Below, in pieces: positions 16,490-25,035 of a stretch of 64,000 nucleotides of DNA (the first letter of the stretch is position 1; each line of letters begins with the position of its first letter). The notes under the pieces were generated by a model. That model saw only the letters and a program-made list of their open reading frames with translations, did not search any database and was not told the DNA's origin. This DNA comes from Martinezella lusitana. Its GTDB lineage: Bacteria; Pseudomonadota; Alphaproteobacteria; Rhizobiales; Rhizobiaceae. The DNA is taken from the NCBI RefSeq assembly GCF_900094565.1, contig NZ_FMAF01000021.1, positions 39,003 through 103,002 of the forward strand, written 5' to 3'. The position numbers and the translations under genes were made by a program.

Positions 16490-17395
16490 ATGTATAAGGT
16501 CTTTGCTTTTGTCGATGGGCAGTTCAAGGCGCCGCTGGAGAGCTTCATTTCCTCGGGCACATCAAATATTGCCAGCTGGGTCGCCGGCCCACTAACGGCG
16601 GCATTGACACTTTATGTCATTCTCTACGGCTTTCTGATCCTGCGTGGGTCCGTGCACGAGCCGATTATGGATTTTGCCTTTCGGGCGATGAAGCTCGCCA
16701 TCATCCTGATGCTGGTCAGAAACGCCAGCGAGTATCAAACGTATGTTAGCAAGATCTTCTTCGATAGCTTGCCAAAGGAGATCTCGCAGGCGTTGAACTC
16801 CGGAACCGTTCCAAGTGCCTCGACCTTCGATAGCCTTCTGGACAAGGGTCAGAAGTGCGCGAGGGAAATCTGGTCGCACGCCTCATGGGGCATCGACATC
16901 GTCACTGGTATCGGCGGTATGCTGGTCATTTTGGCAAGCTTCGTGGTCGCCGCGATCGGTTATATCGTCTCGCTCTATGCACGGCTCGCGTTGGCGATCG
17001 TGCTCGCCATCGGACCGATTTTTGTGGCGCTCGCTATGTTCCCCTCGACGCGGCGCTTTACCGAGGCATGGATCGGACAGCTGACCAATTTCGTGGTTCT
17101 GCAGGTACTGGTTGTTGCGGTTGGATCGTTGCTGATTACCTGTATCGATTCCACCTTCACAATGATCGAAGGTTACAGCGACGTACTCATGAGGCCCGTC
17201 GCGCTCGGCGCGATTTGCCTCGCTGCCGTCTACGTCTTTTATCAGTTGCCAGGAATAGCCTCGGCCCTTGCCGCAGGCGGCGCCTCGCTCACCTACGGCT
17301 ATGGCGCGGCGCGCGATGCGCATGAAGGCACGCTTGCCCGCGGGGCGCGTGCCGTCGCCCGTGGTCTGCGATCAAAAGGGGCTGGCTGGTGGTGA
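16490..17395 (+). CDS. virB6: VirB6/TrbL polytopic membrane protein
   Basis: 301 residues with five to six hydrophobic segments, including LYVILYGFLILRGSV, GGMLVILASFVVAAIGYIVS, LALAIVLAIGPIFVALAMF and VLQVLVVAVGSLLITC. The central R-x-x-A-W/E-A-W-I-G-Q-L segment (RRFTEAWIGQLTNFV) is a VirB6 hallmark. VirB6 forms part of the inner-membrane channel. Its TGA overlaps the GTG of the next gene. Confidence 0.92.
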   Translation: MYKVFAFVDGQFKAPLESFISSGTSNIASWVAGPLTAALTLYVILYGFLILRGSVHEPIMDFAFRAMKLAIILMLVRNASEYQTYVSKIFFDSLPKEISQALNSGTVPSASTFDSLLDKGQKCAREIWSHASWGIDIVTGIGGMLVILASFVVAAIGYIVSLYARLALAIVLAIGPIFVALAMFPSTRRFTEAWIGQLTNFVVLQVLVVAVGSLLITCIDSTFTMIEGYSDVLMRPVALGAICLAAVYVFYQLPGIASALAAGGASLTYGYGAARDAHEGTLARGARAVARGLRSKGAGWW

Positions 17396-17709
17396 ATTTC
17401 AAGCAACGACAAAATGGCTTCTTCAGGATGATGCGAATATTTGTGGTGTTATGCGTCGCGTCGGCACTTGGCAGTTGCGCGTCACTCTCCTATCCCCTGC
17501 CCAAATGCGATGGATACTCGCGTCGACCGCTCAATCGAGCCATGTGGCAGTGGGACGGTGATCGTCGACCTACATCGCAATCCCTGGACCGTCCGTCAAC
17601 GCAATCCGCCGGCACGCCGCATGGATATGTCGAGGAAAAACCGGACGGCGTTCCCACTGCCTTTGCGCATTTCGATGTCGCGAACTCCTATCGACCGTGC
17701 GTGGAGTAA
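17392..17709 (+). CDS. virB7: VirB7-position lipoprotein
   Basis: 105 residues from GTG 17392 (GTGA overlap with virB6); ATG 17428 (MMRIFVVLCVASALGSCASL) is an alternative that gives a compact lipoprotein signal with lipobox ALGSC. The mature protein is short and proline-rich, with a terminal Cys (SYRPCVE). VirB7 anchors VirB9 in the outer membrane, often through a disulfide. Assignment rests on position, lipobox and cysteines rather than on strong sequence identity. Confidence 0.7.
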   Translation: MNFKQRQNGFFRMMRIFVVLCVASALGSCASLSYPLPKCDGYSRRPLNRAMWQWDGDRRPTSQSLDRPSTQSAGTPHGYVEEKPDGVPTAFAHFDVANSYRPCVE

Positions 17710-18386
17710 TGGCGATGGTCACGACGGATAATCTCAAGAGCTATTTCGAAAAGGCGCGGCGTTTCGATCAGGATCGCATGATTCAGTTGGAACGCTCGGC
17801 CCGTATCGCCTGGTTCATAGCGATCGCGGCCGGCGCTCTTGCCGCAGTATCGATAGTTGCGCTTGCCGGCCTCACACCGCTGAAGACCGTCGAGCCTTTC
17901 GTGGTCAGGGTCGATAATTCGACCGGTATTGTGGATGTCGCTTCCGCGCTTACCTCAACCGCCGGCACTTACGATGAAGCGGTGACGAAATATTTCGCGG
18001 CGCGCTATGTGCGTGCTCGCGAAGGCTACGTCTGGAGCGAGGCGGAAGAGAATTTTCGCACGGTCTCACTACTGTCGACGGCATCGGAGCAGACCCGCTT
18101 CACTGCTCTCTATCGTGGCAGCAATCCGGATTCGCCCCAGAACATTTACAGCCGCAGTGCCTCGTCACGGGTCAATATCGCCTCGATCTCGCTGATCAGC
18201 GGCAACGTCGCGTCGGTTCGCTACATGCGTACGATCACTCGCGGTGATGAGGCGCGTACGACCCATTGGGTGGCGACGCTCACCTTTTCCTATGTAAATG
18301 CGCCGATGTCCTCGACCGATCGGTTGGTGAACCCGCTCGGCTTTGTCGTCAGCGATTATCGGTCCGACCCGGAGGCCATCAATTGA
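17709..18386 (+). CDS. virB8: VirB8 inner-membrane assembly factor
   Basis: 225 residues from ATG 17709 (TAATG overlap with the preceding stop). A cytoplasmic N-terminus, one membrane helix (AWFIAIAAGALAAVSIVALA) and a periplasmic NTF2-like domain with PFVVRVDNSTGIVDV and the terminal NPLGFVVSDYRSDPE, as in VirB8/TrbF. It nucleates the channel with VirB9 and VirB10. Confidence 0.93.
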   Translation: MAMVTTDNLKSYFEKARRFDQDRMIQLERSARIAWFIAIAAGALAAVSIVALAGLTPLKTVEPFVVRVDNSTGIVDVASALTSTAGTYDEAVTKYFAARYVRAREGYVWSEAEENFRTVSLLSTASEQTRFTALYRGSNPDSPQNIYSRSASSRVNIASISLISGNVASVRYMRTITRGDEARTTHWVATLTFSYVNAPMSSTDRLVNPLGFVVSDYRSDPEAIN

Positions 18387-19243
18387 AACGTCGCTATTTG
18401 ATTGTTCTGCTCGCGGTAGCAGGTTGGTCTTCGCCCGTCCTTGCGCTGGAGACGCCGCGCGGCGCTCCGCAAGACGGTCGTATCCGCTTTGTTGACTATC
18501 AACCCTACAATATCACAAGGGTCGTAGGTTCGCTGCGTTCGTCGGTCCAGATCGAGTTTGCGGCCGATGAAGAGATCGCTCATGTGGCGCTTGGAAATAC
18601 CGTTGCCTGGGAAGTGGCACCGGCCGGCAATATTCTCTTCCTAAAGCCACGGGAAAACCAGCCGGTCACCAACATCTCGGTGATAACCACGCGCCGGGAT
18701 GGCTCGACCCGCAGCTATCAGATGGAGCTGACGGTCCGAGATGGACCGGTTGCTGCCGGTCAGGATACTTACTTCTACGTCAAATATCGCTATCCGGCCG
18801 ACGAGGCTGAGCGTCGGCGACAAGACGCGGCCGCGCACGCGCAGGCGGCTCAAGCAGGGCAAGCAGACCAAGTATTGGCACTGCACGAGCAATATGGACC
18901 ACGCAACTGGCGATATGCGGCGCAAGGATCGACAGCCCTCGAACCACAGGCGGTCTATGATAACGGCAAGATCACGACCTTTGCCTTCAGGGCCAATCAG
19001 GAAATGCCGGCAATCTATATGGAAAACTCAGACGGCACCGAAAGCCTGGTACCAAAGTCGGTCGATGGGGAGCTTGTGGTCGTTCACGCGATCAGCCGCA
19101 AGTTCATCCTCAGAAGGGGAGGCGATGTGCTTTGCGTTTTCAACGAAGCCTACGATCCAGCAGGCATCAATCCCGATACCAATACCACGTCTCCTTCAGT
19201 GGAACGCGTTGTGAAATCGCAGGCACCAGCCGCGCAGCAATAG
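18383..19243 (+). CDS. virB9: VirB9 outer-membrane core protein
   Basis: 286 residues from TTG 18383, which overlaps the virB8 stop as TTGA; the frame is open further upstream, but the signal peptide begins exactly here (LKRRYLIVLLAVAGWSSPVL). The N-terminal beta domain includes RIRFVDYQPYNITRVVG and the C-terminal domain QAVYDNGKITTFAFRANQEM plus FILRRGGDVLCVFNEAYDP. The single Cys is available to pair with VirB7. A TTG start implies low, coupled translation. Confidence 0.92.
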   Translation: MKRRYLIVLLAVAGWSSPVLALETPRGAPQDGRIRFVDYQPYNITRVVGSLRSSVQIEFAADEEIAHVALGNTVAWEVAPAGNILFLKPRENQPVTNISVITTRRDGSTRSYQMELTVRDGPVAAGQDTYFYVKYRYPADEAERRRQDAAAHAQAAQAGQADQVLALHEQYGPRNWRYAAQGSTALEPQAVYDNGKITTFAFRANQEMPAIYMENSDGTESLVPKSVDGELVVVHAISRKFILRRGGDVLCVFNEAYDPAGINPDTNTTSPSVERVVKSQAPAAQQ

Positions 19244-19253
19244 GGAGACGGGA

Positions 19254-20426
19254 ATGTCTGATGAGATGGAGGAACCTATTCCCGGAGAACGTGCCGAGAC
19301 CGCTGTCAGCGGGCGGGCCAATAGTAATCCGGTTCTGAAGCGCGGCGCCGTGGTCTTGGCGATGGTTGCTTTCATAGGATTTTCGCTCTGGTCGATGCGC
19401 GATCAGCAAAAGCCGGATGCCAGTCAACCCGAGCGTGTCGTCATCCGCCAGAATACGGACTTCGAGCCGGCCAAGGAGGAACCGAAGACTACAATCACTC
19501 TTCCGGAAGCGCAGTTGCCAACGCCTTTGGCGAGAGAGCAAACCGTCGTGACAGAAGATCCGTTGTTGGAGTCTGCCCGTCGTGCGCCCGTGATGGCCTA
19601 TAATGGGCAGCAGACTTCGCCGCCACAGCACGGCGATGGCGCCGTTTCCTCAGATACTAGCTCCAATTACCTTCCCCTCCCGGGAAATTCCGCGGCGCTC
19701 AACGGACAAGCTGAAAACGTAGATCAGCGCTTCAATAGGATGTTAACACCGACGCGCCTGGAAGGATCGCGTGCCGGCATGCTGGGCAACCGCGATTTCA
19801 TCGTCGCCATGGGCACCTCTATACCTTGCGTGCTTGAGACGGCCCTTGCATCCGACCAGCCGGGGTTCGCCAGTTGCGTGATTAGTCGCGATGTGCTCTC
19901 CGACAACAGCCGGGTGGTGCTCATGGAAAAGGGAACACAGGTCGTTGGAGAATTTCGTCGTGGCTTGACCCGAGGCCAGAAGCGCTTGTTCGTGCTTTGG
20001 AACAGGGCAAAGACGCCGAAGGGCATCATCATCACGCTTGCGTCACCCGCAACCGATGCGCTCGGGCGAGCAGGTATGGACGGTTATGTCAACACGCATT
20101 GGTGGGAGCGGTTTGGAAGTGCCATACTGCTTTCGATCGTCGGCGATGCCACCACTTATACCAGCACCCGGCTGCAGGACAGCGATGTCCAGGCGCAGAA
20201 TACCACGTCAGCGGGCCAGCAGGCTGCAGCGATCGCCGTCGAACAATCGATCAATATCCCGCCGACGCTGACGAAGCATCAGGGCGAGCTTGTATCGATC
20301 TTTGTTGCCCGTGACCTTGATTTCTCCGGTGTCTATAGCCTGCGCGTCATCGAGCCGCGCAACAAGGTTCTTGATCCGGCGGCATCGGGGGATTTCAGAT
20401 CTCGAACGACGTTAGTGACGAAGTAG
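19254..20426 (+). CDS. virB10: VirB10 transenvelope scaffold
   Basis: 390 residues. A short cytoplasmic part, a single helix (GAVVLAMVAFIGFSLWSMR), a proline/charged linker, and the beta-barrel domain beginning IPCVLETALASDQPGFASCV with the late TTYTSTRL and VFVARDLDFSGVY-like segment (SIFVARDLDFSGVYSLR). VirB10 links both membranes and gates the pore in response to ATP use. Confidence 0.95.
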   Translation: MSDEMEEPIPGERAETAVSGRANSNPVLKRGAVVLAMVAFIGFSLWSMRDQQKPDASQPERVVIRQNTDFEPAKEEPKTTITLPEAQLPTPLAREQTVVTEDPLLESARRAPVMAYNGQQTSPPQHGDGAVSSDTSSNYLPLPGNSAALNGQAENVDQRFNRMLTPTRLEGSRAGMLGNRDFIVAMGTSIPCVLETALASDQPGFASCVISRDVLSDNSRVVLMEKGTQVVGEFRRGLTRGQKRLFVLWNRAKTPKGIIITLASPATDALGRAGMDGYVNTHWWERFGSAILLSIVGDATTYTSTRLQDSDVQAQNTTSAGQQAAAIAVEQSINIPPTLTKHQGELVSIFVARDLDFSGVYSLRVIEPRNKVLDPAASGDFRSRTTLVTK

Positions 20427-20433
20427 GACGAGG

Positions 20434-21447
20434 ATGACCGAAGCTTCCGACGCAGGCGTCGTCCGTGAGCTGCTTTCGCCACTATCGCGCTTCCTAAAAG
20501 ACGCATCACTTTATGAGATCGTCATCAACCGACCAGAAGAGGTGCTGACGGAGGGGCCAGAGGGATGGCAGTCTCACGAGCTCCCGGAGCTTGGCTTCGA
20601 CAAGCTCATGCGTCTAGCGCGTGCCGTCGCGACCTATTCGAACCAGGCGATCGACGAGTCCCGGCCGATCTTGTCGGCTACCTTGCCGGATGAAGAGCGG
20701 ATCCAGATCGTCGTACCACCGGCAACGACCAAAGGCACGGTCAGTATCACGATCAGAAAGCCGTCGGCGGTGACACTGACATTGGACGATCTCGAAGGTG
20801 CTGGGTTGTTTTCTAAAGCCACCGTCGTGAGCACCGGCGTCGCATCGTGGGATAAGAAACTGATCGATCTCTATGAGGCGGCCAATTACGCGACATTTCT
20901 GCACCAGGCCGTGCTCGCGCGCAAGAATATCATTATCTCGGGCGCGACCGGGTCGGGCAAGACCACCCTGTCAAAGGCATTGATCCGGCACATTCCGGAG
21001 CAAGAGCGGATTATCTCGATTGAAGATACGCCGGAACTGGTCATCTCGCAGCCCAATCACGTCAGGCTTTTCTATTCGAAAGGAGGGCAGGGGCTGGCGA
21101 AGATCGGCGTGAAGGATCTTCTCGAATCCTGCCTCAGGATGCGTCCTGATCGTATTCTTCTGCAGGAACTGCGCGACGGCGCGGCCTTCTACTATATACG
21201 CAACGTGAATTCGGGGCACCCTGGGTCGATCACAACTGTACACGCGGATTCCGCGCAGCTGGCGTTCGAACAATTGACGCTGCTGGTAAAGGAATCCGAA
21301 GGTGGCCGTGATCTTACTCGCGATGATATTCGCGCGCTGCTAGGGGCCGCCATCGATGTCATCATACAGTGTAAGAGATCCGATGGCCGATTTCTCGTCA
21401 CAGAGATATATTTTGAACCGTCCGCGAGATCGAAGTCAGCGAGATGA
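20434..21447 (+). CDS. virB11: VirB11 hexameric ATPase
   Basis: 337 residues. Walker A SGATGSGKTT at about 169-178, Asp box IISIEDTPEL, Walker B-like DRILLQELRDGAAFYYIRNV and the His box GHPGSITTVHADSA. This is the traffic ATPase that switches between pilus assembly and substrate export with VirB4 and VirD4. It closes the operon; gene order virB1-virB11 is complete. Confidence 0.96.
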   Translation: MTEASDAGVVRELLSPLSRFLKDASLYEIVINRPEEVLTEGPEGWQSHELPELGFDKLMRLARAVATYSNQAIDESRPILSATLPDEERIQIVVPPATTKGTVSITIRKPSAVTLTLDDLEGAGLFSKATVVSTGVASWDKKLIDLYEAANYATFLHQAVLARKNIIISGATGSGKTTLSKALIRHIPEQERIISIEDTPELVISQPNHVRLFYSKGGQGLAKIGVKDLLESCLRMRPDRILLQELRDGAAFYYIRNVNSGHPGSITTVHADSAQLAFEQLTLLVKESEGGRDLTRDDIRALLGAAIDVIIQCKRSDGRFLVTEIYFEPSARSKSAR

Positions 21448-21591
21448 TCGACGCGACAGGTCCTCGTTCTGGATCACAACCGCACGTGCTGTCACGAGCA
21501 TTGGCTTCCTCGCATCTGTTGGAAACCGTCGACGAGGGAGCGGAACCGCTTTAGTTTGTCGGAAGATCGGAGCTGTTGCGGGACGTGAGCC

Positions 21592-23505
21592 TCAGCTTCT
21601 CCAGAAACGATTGGCTTTGACAGCCAGCTTCATCTCTTTACGCCGAAAATAAATCGCCCGACCGCAACGGATTGGGCTGTGACCTTGCACGATGATAATC
21701 TGCTCATCCTTGCGCATGGACTGGGTGATTTCGTGCGGCATGATCAGCGGCCGGCGATGGAGGTTGACGTTTTCTGATTGGCGCGTTCCGCCATTCGCAT
21801 TACCCCAACCGAGATTGCGTGAACGACTGCGCACCTCGACGGTCATTTCTCCACATTGAGCCGATACGCTTCGAGCGGTTTCCAGCGCCTTAATCGCCGC
21901 GTAGGACGCGAATGCACATCCGTCGATCCAGGACGTTGCGCCATCTTTCCCGAAATGACGCTCAAGCTGGCCGACCGATTGATACATCAGCATCAAGGTG
22001 ATCCCGTATTTACGGCCACGGTCGCGTGCCTCTTCGAGCGCGCGCATGTATCCCAGCAGATCAACCTCATCAAGCATGAACAGGGCCCGGCGCTGGAAGT
22101 CACCGTCGGCCTGGATCATGGCATTCAGTAGTGACCCGATAATAACCCGGCCAATCCCCGGATAGGAGCGCAGGATTGAGGCGGGGATGTTGAGAAATAC
22201 ATCCTTAGATCCTTTGGCGATGTCACGCGATTTGAAGGCATTGCCGCAGACGAGGCTTGCGTAATTGTCCAGCGAAAGCCACTGCGTGTCCTTGGAGGCG
22301 GTCGAATAGACGCCGGAAAAGGTCTGCTCGGTCATATTGGTAAACACGCCAAGGGTTTCGCGGATGAAGGCGGATCCAGAGTTTTCCTGGATGTCTCGTA
22401 GCATCGAAAGGACGGATGGCTCAGGCTCGGAGACGATAAGCCGCAAGCTACGCAGGGTGCGGCGGCCGGCATAATCGGGAGAGAACATGACGTGGGCGAG
22501 CAGACCTGTCAGAAGATTGTGGGCCTGGTTCTGGAAATAGGCGTTGGTGGAAGATTCGATGCGCAGACTGTCAGACAGCAGCATCTGAGCGATACCGACA
22601 ATATCCTCCTCCTTGCGCTGCGACGTCTCAATGCCGTCAAGTACGTTGAAGCCCATCACCGGATTGGTCGGGTCGAGCACCATGACTTCGCGGCCAAGAG
22701 CCTGCATACGGTGGTCAAGCACCATCGGCGCAACCTCTGTCGACGGATCGAGGCAGATGAGCGGTCCCCGGTAGCGCAGCGCGGTCGGTATGACGTTGCT
22801 CGTTGTCTTAAAGCCGCCTGAACCGGCAAAGAACAGCATGTGGGTTGAATCAAAATCCTGACGGTAGGTCAGAAGCGGCGCTTTCCCGCCCCGTCCCCAG
22901 GTCGGGAGTTTGTTTGGATCGAAGGAAAGATCGCGAACGAGTTCACGGTCGACGCGGTAGCGCTCTCCGACAACGATCTCTCCATCCGCGGGAAAGAGTT
23001 TCGCGGCCGCCGCCATGGGCAGCCAGTCGGCATCGCCGAAGACGCCACGCCTTGCTCGCTTGATCGGATCGGAAACGACGACCGATACTCGTGCCGAAAT
23101 GGCGACAAGGCCGAAGCCGACGATGATGCCCACCACAGCGAAGGCATCGAGATAGGATAGCGCTCCATCCCATGTGATGATTTGCCGACCGATTAGCGGC
23201 ACGAGGCGGGAATATTCGCGGGCGCCATAGTATCCGGCGACAGTCAAAAAGCAGCCCAGGCCCGCGATCGCTATCGGCTTGCGGCGATGTTGCGGCAGGG
23301 ACAGAACCATCAGCAATCCGGTAGCTGGGCCAATGAGAAGTACGGGCACGGGTGCGGCACGAAGGAACCAGTAAGCGCCCTTTATAGGCATGCCGCCGGC
23401 CCACAATTGCCATTGCGACGAGACGATTGCAGCGGAGAGCGCCGTGGCGACAATCGGAACAAGGGCCAACAGCATGCTCGAATGCAGCCTGCTACCGAGC
23501 GCCAT
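21592..23505 (-). CDS. traG: VirD4/TraG-type coupling ATPase
   Basis: 637 residues, convergent with the virB operon. The N-terminus has membrane helices (about 10-40 and 45-75, plus one near 110-135), then Walker A GSGGFKTT at about 225 and Walker B RALFMLDEVDLLGYM at about 475, with the terminal MPHEITQSMRKDEQIIIVQG conserved in TraG. It brings the relaxosome to the channel. It forms a unit with traD and traC upstream (traC-traD-traG order as on Ti and symbiotic plasmids). Confidence 0.93.
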   Translation of the reverse strand: MALGSRLHSSMLLALVPIVATALSAAIVSSQWQLWAGGMPIKGAYWFLRAAPVPVLLIGPATGLLMVLSLPQHRRKPIAIAGLGCFLTVAGYYGAREYSRLVPLIGRQIITWDGALSYLDAFAVVGIIVGFGLVAISARVSVVVSDPIKRARRGVFGDADWLPMAAAAKLFPADGEIVVGERYRVDRELVRDLSFDPNKLPTWGRGGKAPLLTYRQDFDSTHMLFFAGSGGFKTTSNVIPTALRYRGPLICLDPSTEVAPMVLDHRMQALGREVMVLDPTNPVMGFNVLDGIETSQRKEEDIVGIAQMLLSDSLRIESSTNAYFQNQAHNLLTGLLAHVMFSPDYAGRRTLRSLRLIVSEPEPSVLSMLRDIQENSGSAFIRETLGVFTNMTEQTFSGVYSTASKDTQWLSLDNYASLVCGNAFKSRDIAKGSKDVFLNIPASILRSYPGIGRVIIGSLLNAMIQADGDFQRRALFMLDEVDLLGYMRALEEARDRGRKYGITLMLMYQSVGQLERHFGKDGATSWIDGCAFASYAAIKALETARSVSAQCGEMTVEVRSRSRNLGWGNANGGTRQSENVNLHRRPLIMPHEITQSMRKDEQIIIVQGHSPIRCGRAIYFRRKEMKLAVKANRFWRS

Positions 23506-23723
23506 TACCCGATTTCTCTATTGGGCGTCGAGCTCAGTTGAGCTGCAAAAGCCTCAGTGCCGATCCGCGTCAGCCACTGCTGCTCGGTCGAGCTTACAAG
23601 GATGTTTGCCATCGGCAAGAAGTCGCCAGAGAGAACGGCGCGGTCTGCGTTCGCCAATCCGGCCCTGACGACGATTGCGCCAAGTCTGAACTTCGTGCTT
23701 TCGCCATGCGCGCTCCTAGCCAT
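23505..23723 (-). CDS. traD: TraD-like conjugal transfer protein
   Basis: 72 residues. STKFRLGAIVVRAGLANADR is the conserved core of small Ti-type TraD proteins ((K/R)LGGLVVKAGLxxAD), although the C-terminus diverges. Its ATG overlaps the traC stop by 8 bp and its last base coincides with the traG ATG, so the three are co-translated. The biochemical role of TraD in this class is not established. Confidence 0.75.
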   Translation of the reverse strand: MARSAHGESTKFRLGAIVVRAGLANADRAVLSGDFLPMANILVSSTEQQWLTRIGTEAFAAQLSSTPNREIG

Positions 23724-24000
23724 TTTGGGCAGTCTCGGCCACGGCTTCAGACGCAGGAGCTGGCAATCGAGGTGTTTGAGAGGATAGCTGGTTGAGGTTC
23801 TTGACCTCTGGCTGAAATCGCCGGGAGATATCGTCGAAGATCGCATCGAGTTCTTCATCTGAGATATCCAACTCGGCTAGACCGGACTTTGTTGCAGCCC
23901 TGACAAAGCGCTCCGCCGATTTTACTATCAGAAGTTTTTTGCGGTTTCTGAGTTTCTCGATCTGTGCGTCAATATCTGAAATAGCTGCTTTTGCTGGCAT
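23716..24000 (-). CDS. traC: TraC-like conjugal transfer protein
   Basis: 94 residues from ATG 24000, with GGAG ten bases upstream. A basic N-terminal coiled segment (ISDIDAQIEKLRNRKKLLIV) followed by ISDEELDAIFDDISRRF matches the Ti-type TraC pattern; TraC-like proteins help form the relaxosome at oriT. On Ti plasmids oriT and the divergent relaxase gene traA lie just upstream of traC; here only 106 bp separate it from intron DNA and no relaxase follows. Confidence 0.7.
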   Translation of the reverse strand: MPAKAAISDIDAQIEKLRNRKKLLIVKSAERFVRAATKSGLAELDISDEELDAIFDDISRRFQPEVKNLNQLSSQTPRLPAPASEAVAETAQNG

Positions 24001-24046
24001 TGTGAGCATTCTCCGGTGTTGCGCGGGCACCAATGACATCGGTTAT

Positions 24047-24066
24047 ACTATAATAAATAATATAGT
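24047..24066. promoter_or_regulatory. AT-rich palindrome upstream of traC
   Basis: ACTATA-8 nt-TATAGT at 24047-24066 within a run of A/T, 47 bp upstream of the traC start. It could be an operator/promoter for traCDG or part of a residual oriT region; no known nick consensus was recognised. Confidence 0.35.
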
Positions 24067-24106
24067 TAAATGGCTATGTTGATTCAGCCTCAAAAATCCA
24101 TAACCC

Positions 24107-24323
24107 GTCAGATAGGGCGATGCCCAAGCCGAAAGGCTGCTGACGTGGGTTTGGTGAACCGCGCGAAGGCAATGTGACGATTGTTAACCGAGGGAGAAGT
24201 TAGGTGCGGAAATCTTCTGCAAACGGAACCAAGGGGCAGACCGACTGGAATGCCATCAACTGGTGGCAGGTCAATCGGCGCGTTCGCATTCTGAGACAGC
24301 GTATCTTCCGGGCTTGCCGTGGG
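24107..24323 (+). mobile_element. Group II intron, 5' fragment with start of its reverse transcriptase
   Basis: From GTCAG (24107, compare intron 5' consensus GTGYG) the DNA reads AGGGCGATGCCC...GAAGGCAATGTGACGATTGT...GAGAAGTTAGGTGCGGAAAT, the domain I beginning of rhizobial group II introns. An open frame from 24204 gives SANGTKGQTDWNAINWWQVN then RRVRILRQRIFRA, the N-terminus of the intron reverse transcriptase/maturase. Homology ends at about 24323, where an integrase fragment on the opposite strand begins. The rest of the RT and the intron 3' end are gone. Confidence 0.75.
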
Positions 24324-24623
24324 CAGCTTCTGGGGCTTCTTGGGAAGTGGCAATGCTTCCCCAGGCCCCCAGTCCCTCTCGAGCGTGACGTTGAAGAAAA
24401 ATCGCAACGCCGAAATGGCGATGTGGATCGAGCCGGGCATCAGCTTCTTCTCGTTGGCGAGATAGACCTGATAGGTCCGAATATCCTCGCGGCCGAGCAA
24501 GTCTGGCGACTTGCCAAAGTGTCGGGCGAACAGCGACACCTGTTGCAGATACGAGAGCTGGGTATTGAGCGAAAGATTGCGCACCTGCACGTCTTCGCTC
24601 ATGCGCTGGCGAAGTGGGGTCAT
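24324..24623 (-). pseudogene. Tyrosine recombinase/integrase, N-terminal fragment
   Basis: ATG 24623 has a strong AGAGGAG site. The translation MTPLRQRMSEDVQVRNLSLN, SYLQQVSLFARHFGKSPDLL and REDIRTYQVYLANEKKLMPG is the SAM-like core-binding domain of phage-type integrases found with IS91-like elements in rhizobia. The frame leaves homology after LPLPKKPQKLP, exactly where the group II intron fragment starts, so the catalytic R-H-R-Y domain is missing. The protein cannot recombine DNA. Confidence 0.8.
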
Positions 24624-24713
24624 GATGAGCTCCTCTGTGCGATGGAATGGGCTGGAAAGCAGCCGTCCCATCCTCTCGCAGTTGGGGCTCCTACTGAATA
24701 TCTGACCTACTTG

Positions 24714-24735
24714 CCGCTCCGGCGTAGCGGAGCGG
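24714..24735. repeat. Perfect 8-bp-stem hairpin
   Basis: CCGCTCCG-GCGTAG-CGGAGCGG. No T-run follows. Function unknown; one of several GC-rich hairpins in gene borders here. Confidence 0.5.
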
Positions 24736-24868
24736 GTTAGTCCAATGCGGATAACTCAAAGTGGTGAAGGAAGACAAGCGTGCAATCTTCAGCCCCCCCC
24801 CGCCCATGTGCAGCGCGCCGCCGATTTCCCGCGTGGTCTGCAAAGCGTTGCCAAATCCAAGGAAGGAG

Positions 24869-24886
24869 CCGCCGCGTAAGCGGCGG
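24869..24886. repeat. Perfect 7-bp-stem hairpin
   Basis: CCGCCGC-GTAA-GCGGCGG with a four-base loop, in the 365-bp non-coding stretch ahead of the AbiE pair. A run of nine C bases lies nearby at about 24797. Could be a terminator or structured scar; no T-tract. Confidence 0.5.
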
Positions 24887-24975
24887 TTCCCCTTGTTCTG
24901 GCGAGAAAAACGCGCCGCCAGGGGCGGGCGCTGGATATAAAAGGTTTGCATATTATCGGATATAATCAATTCTAT

Positions 24976-25033
24976 TGAGTATATTGAGATGTTGTCAAAC
25001 TTGAAATGGTTTGAGAATCGTGTAATATACTCA
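24976..25033. promoter_or_regulatory. Inverted-repeat operator of the AbiE operon
   Basis: TGAGTATATT at 24976-24985 and its exact complement AATATACTCA at 25024-25033, the second arm ending two bases before the abiEi start codon. In studied type IV AbiE systems the AbiEi antitoxin binds inverted repeats in its own promoter and represses it; position and symmetry fit that. Confidence 0.65.
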
Positions 25034-25035
25034 GT

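Noticed and set aside
18266..18382. Upstream extension of the virB9 frame
   Set aside because: It overlaps the virB8 3' end in another frame; the signal peptide starts at TTG 18383.
24001..24106. oriT of the Ti/RSF1010 type
   Set aside because: Position fits, but no recognisable nick consensus was found in the 106 bp.
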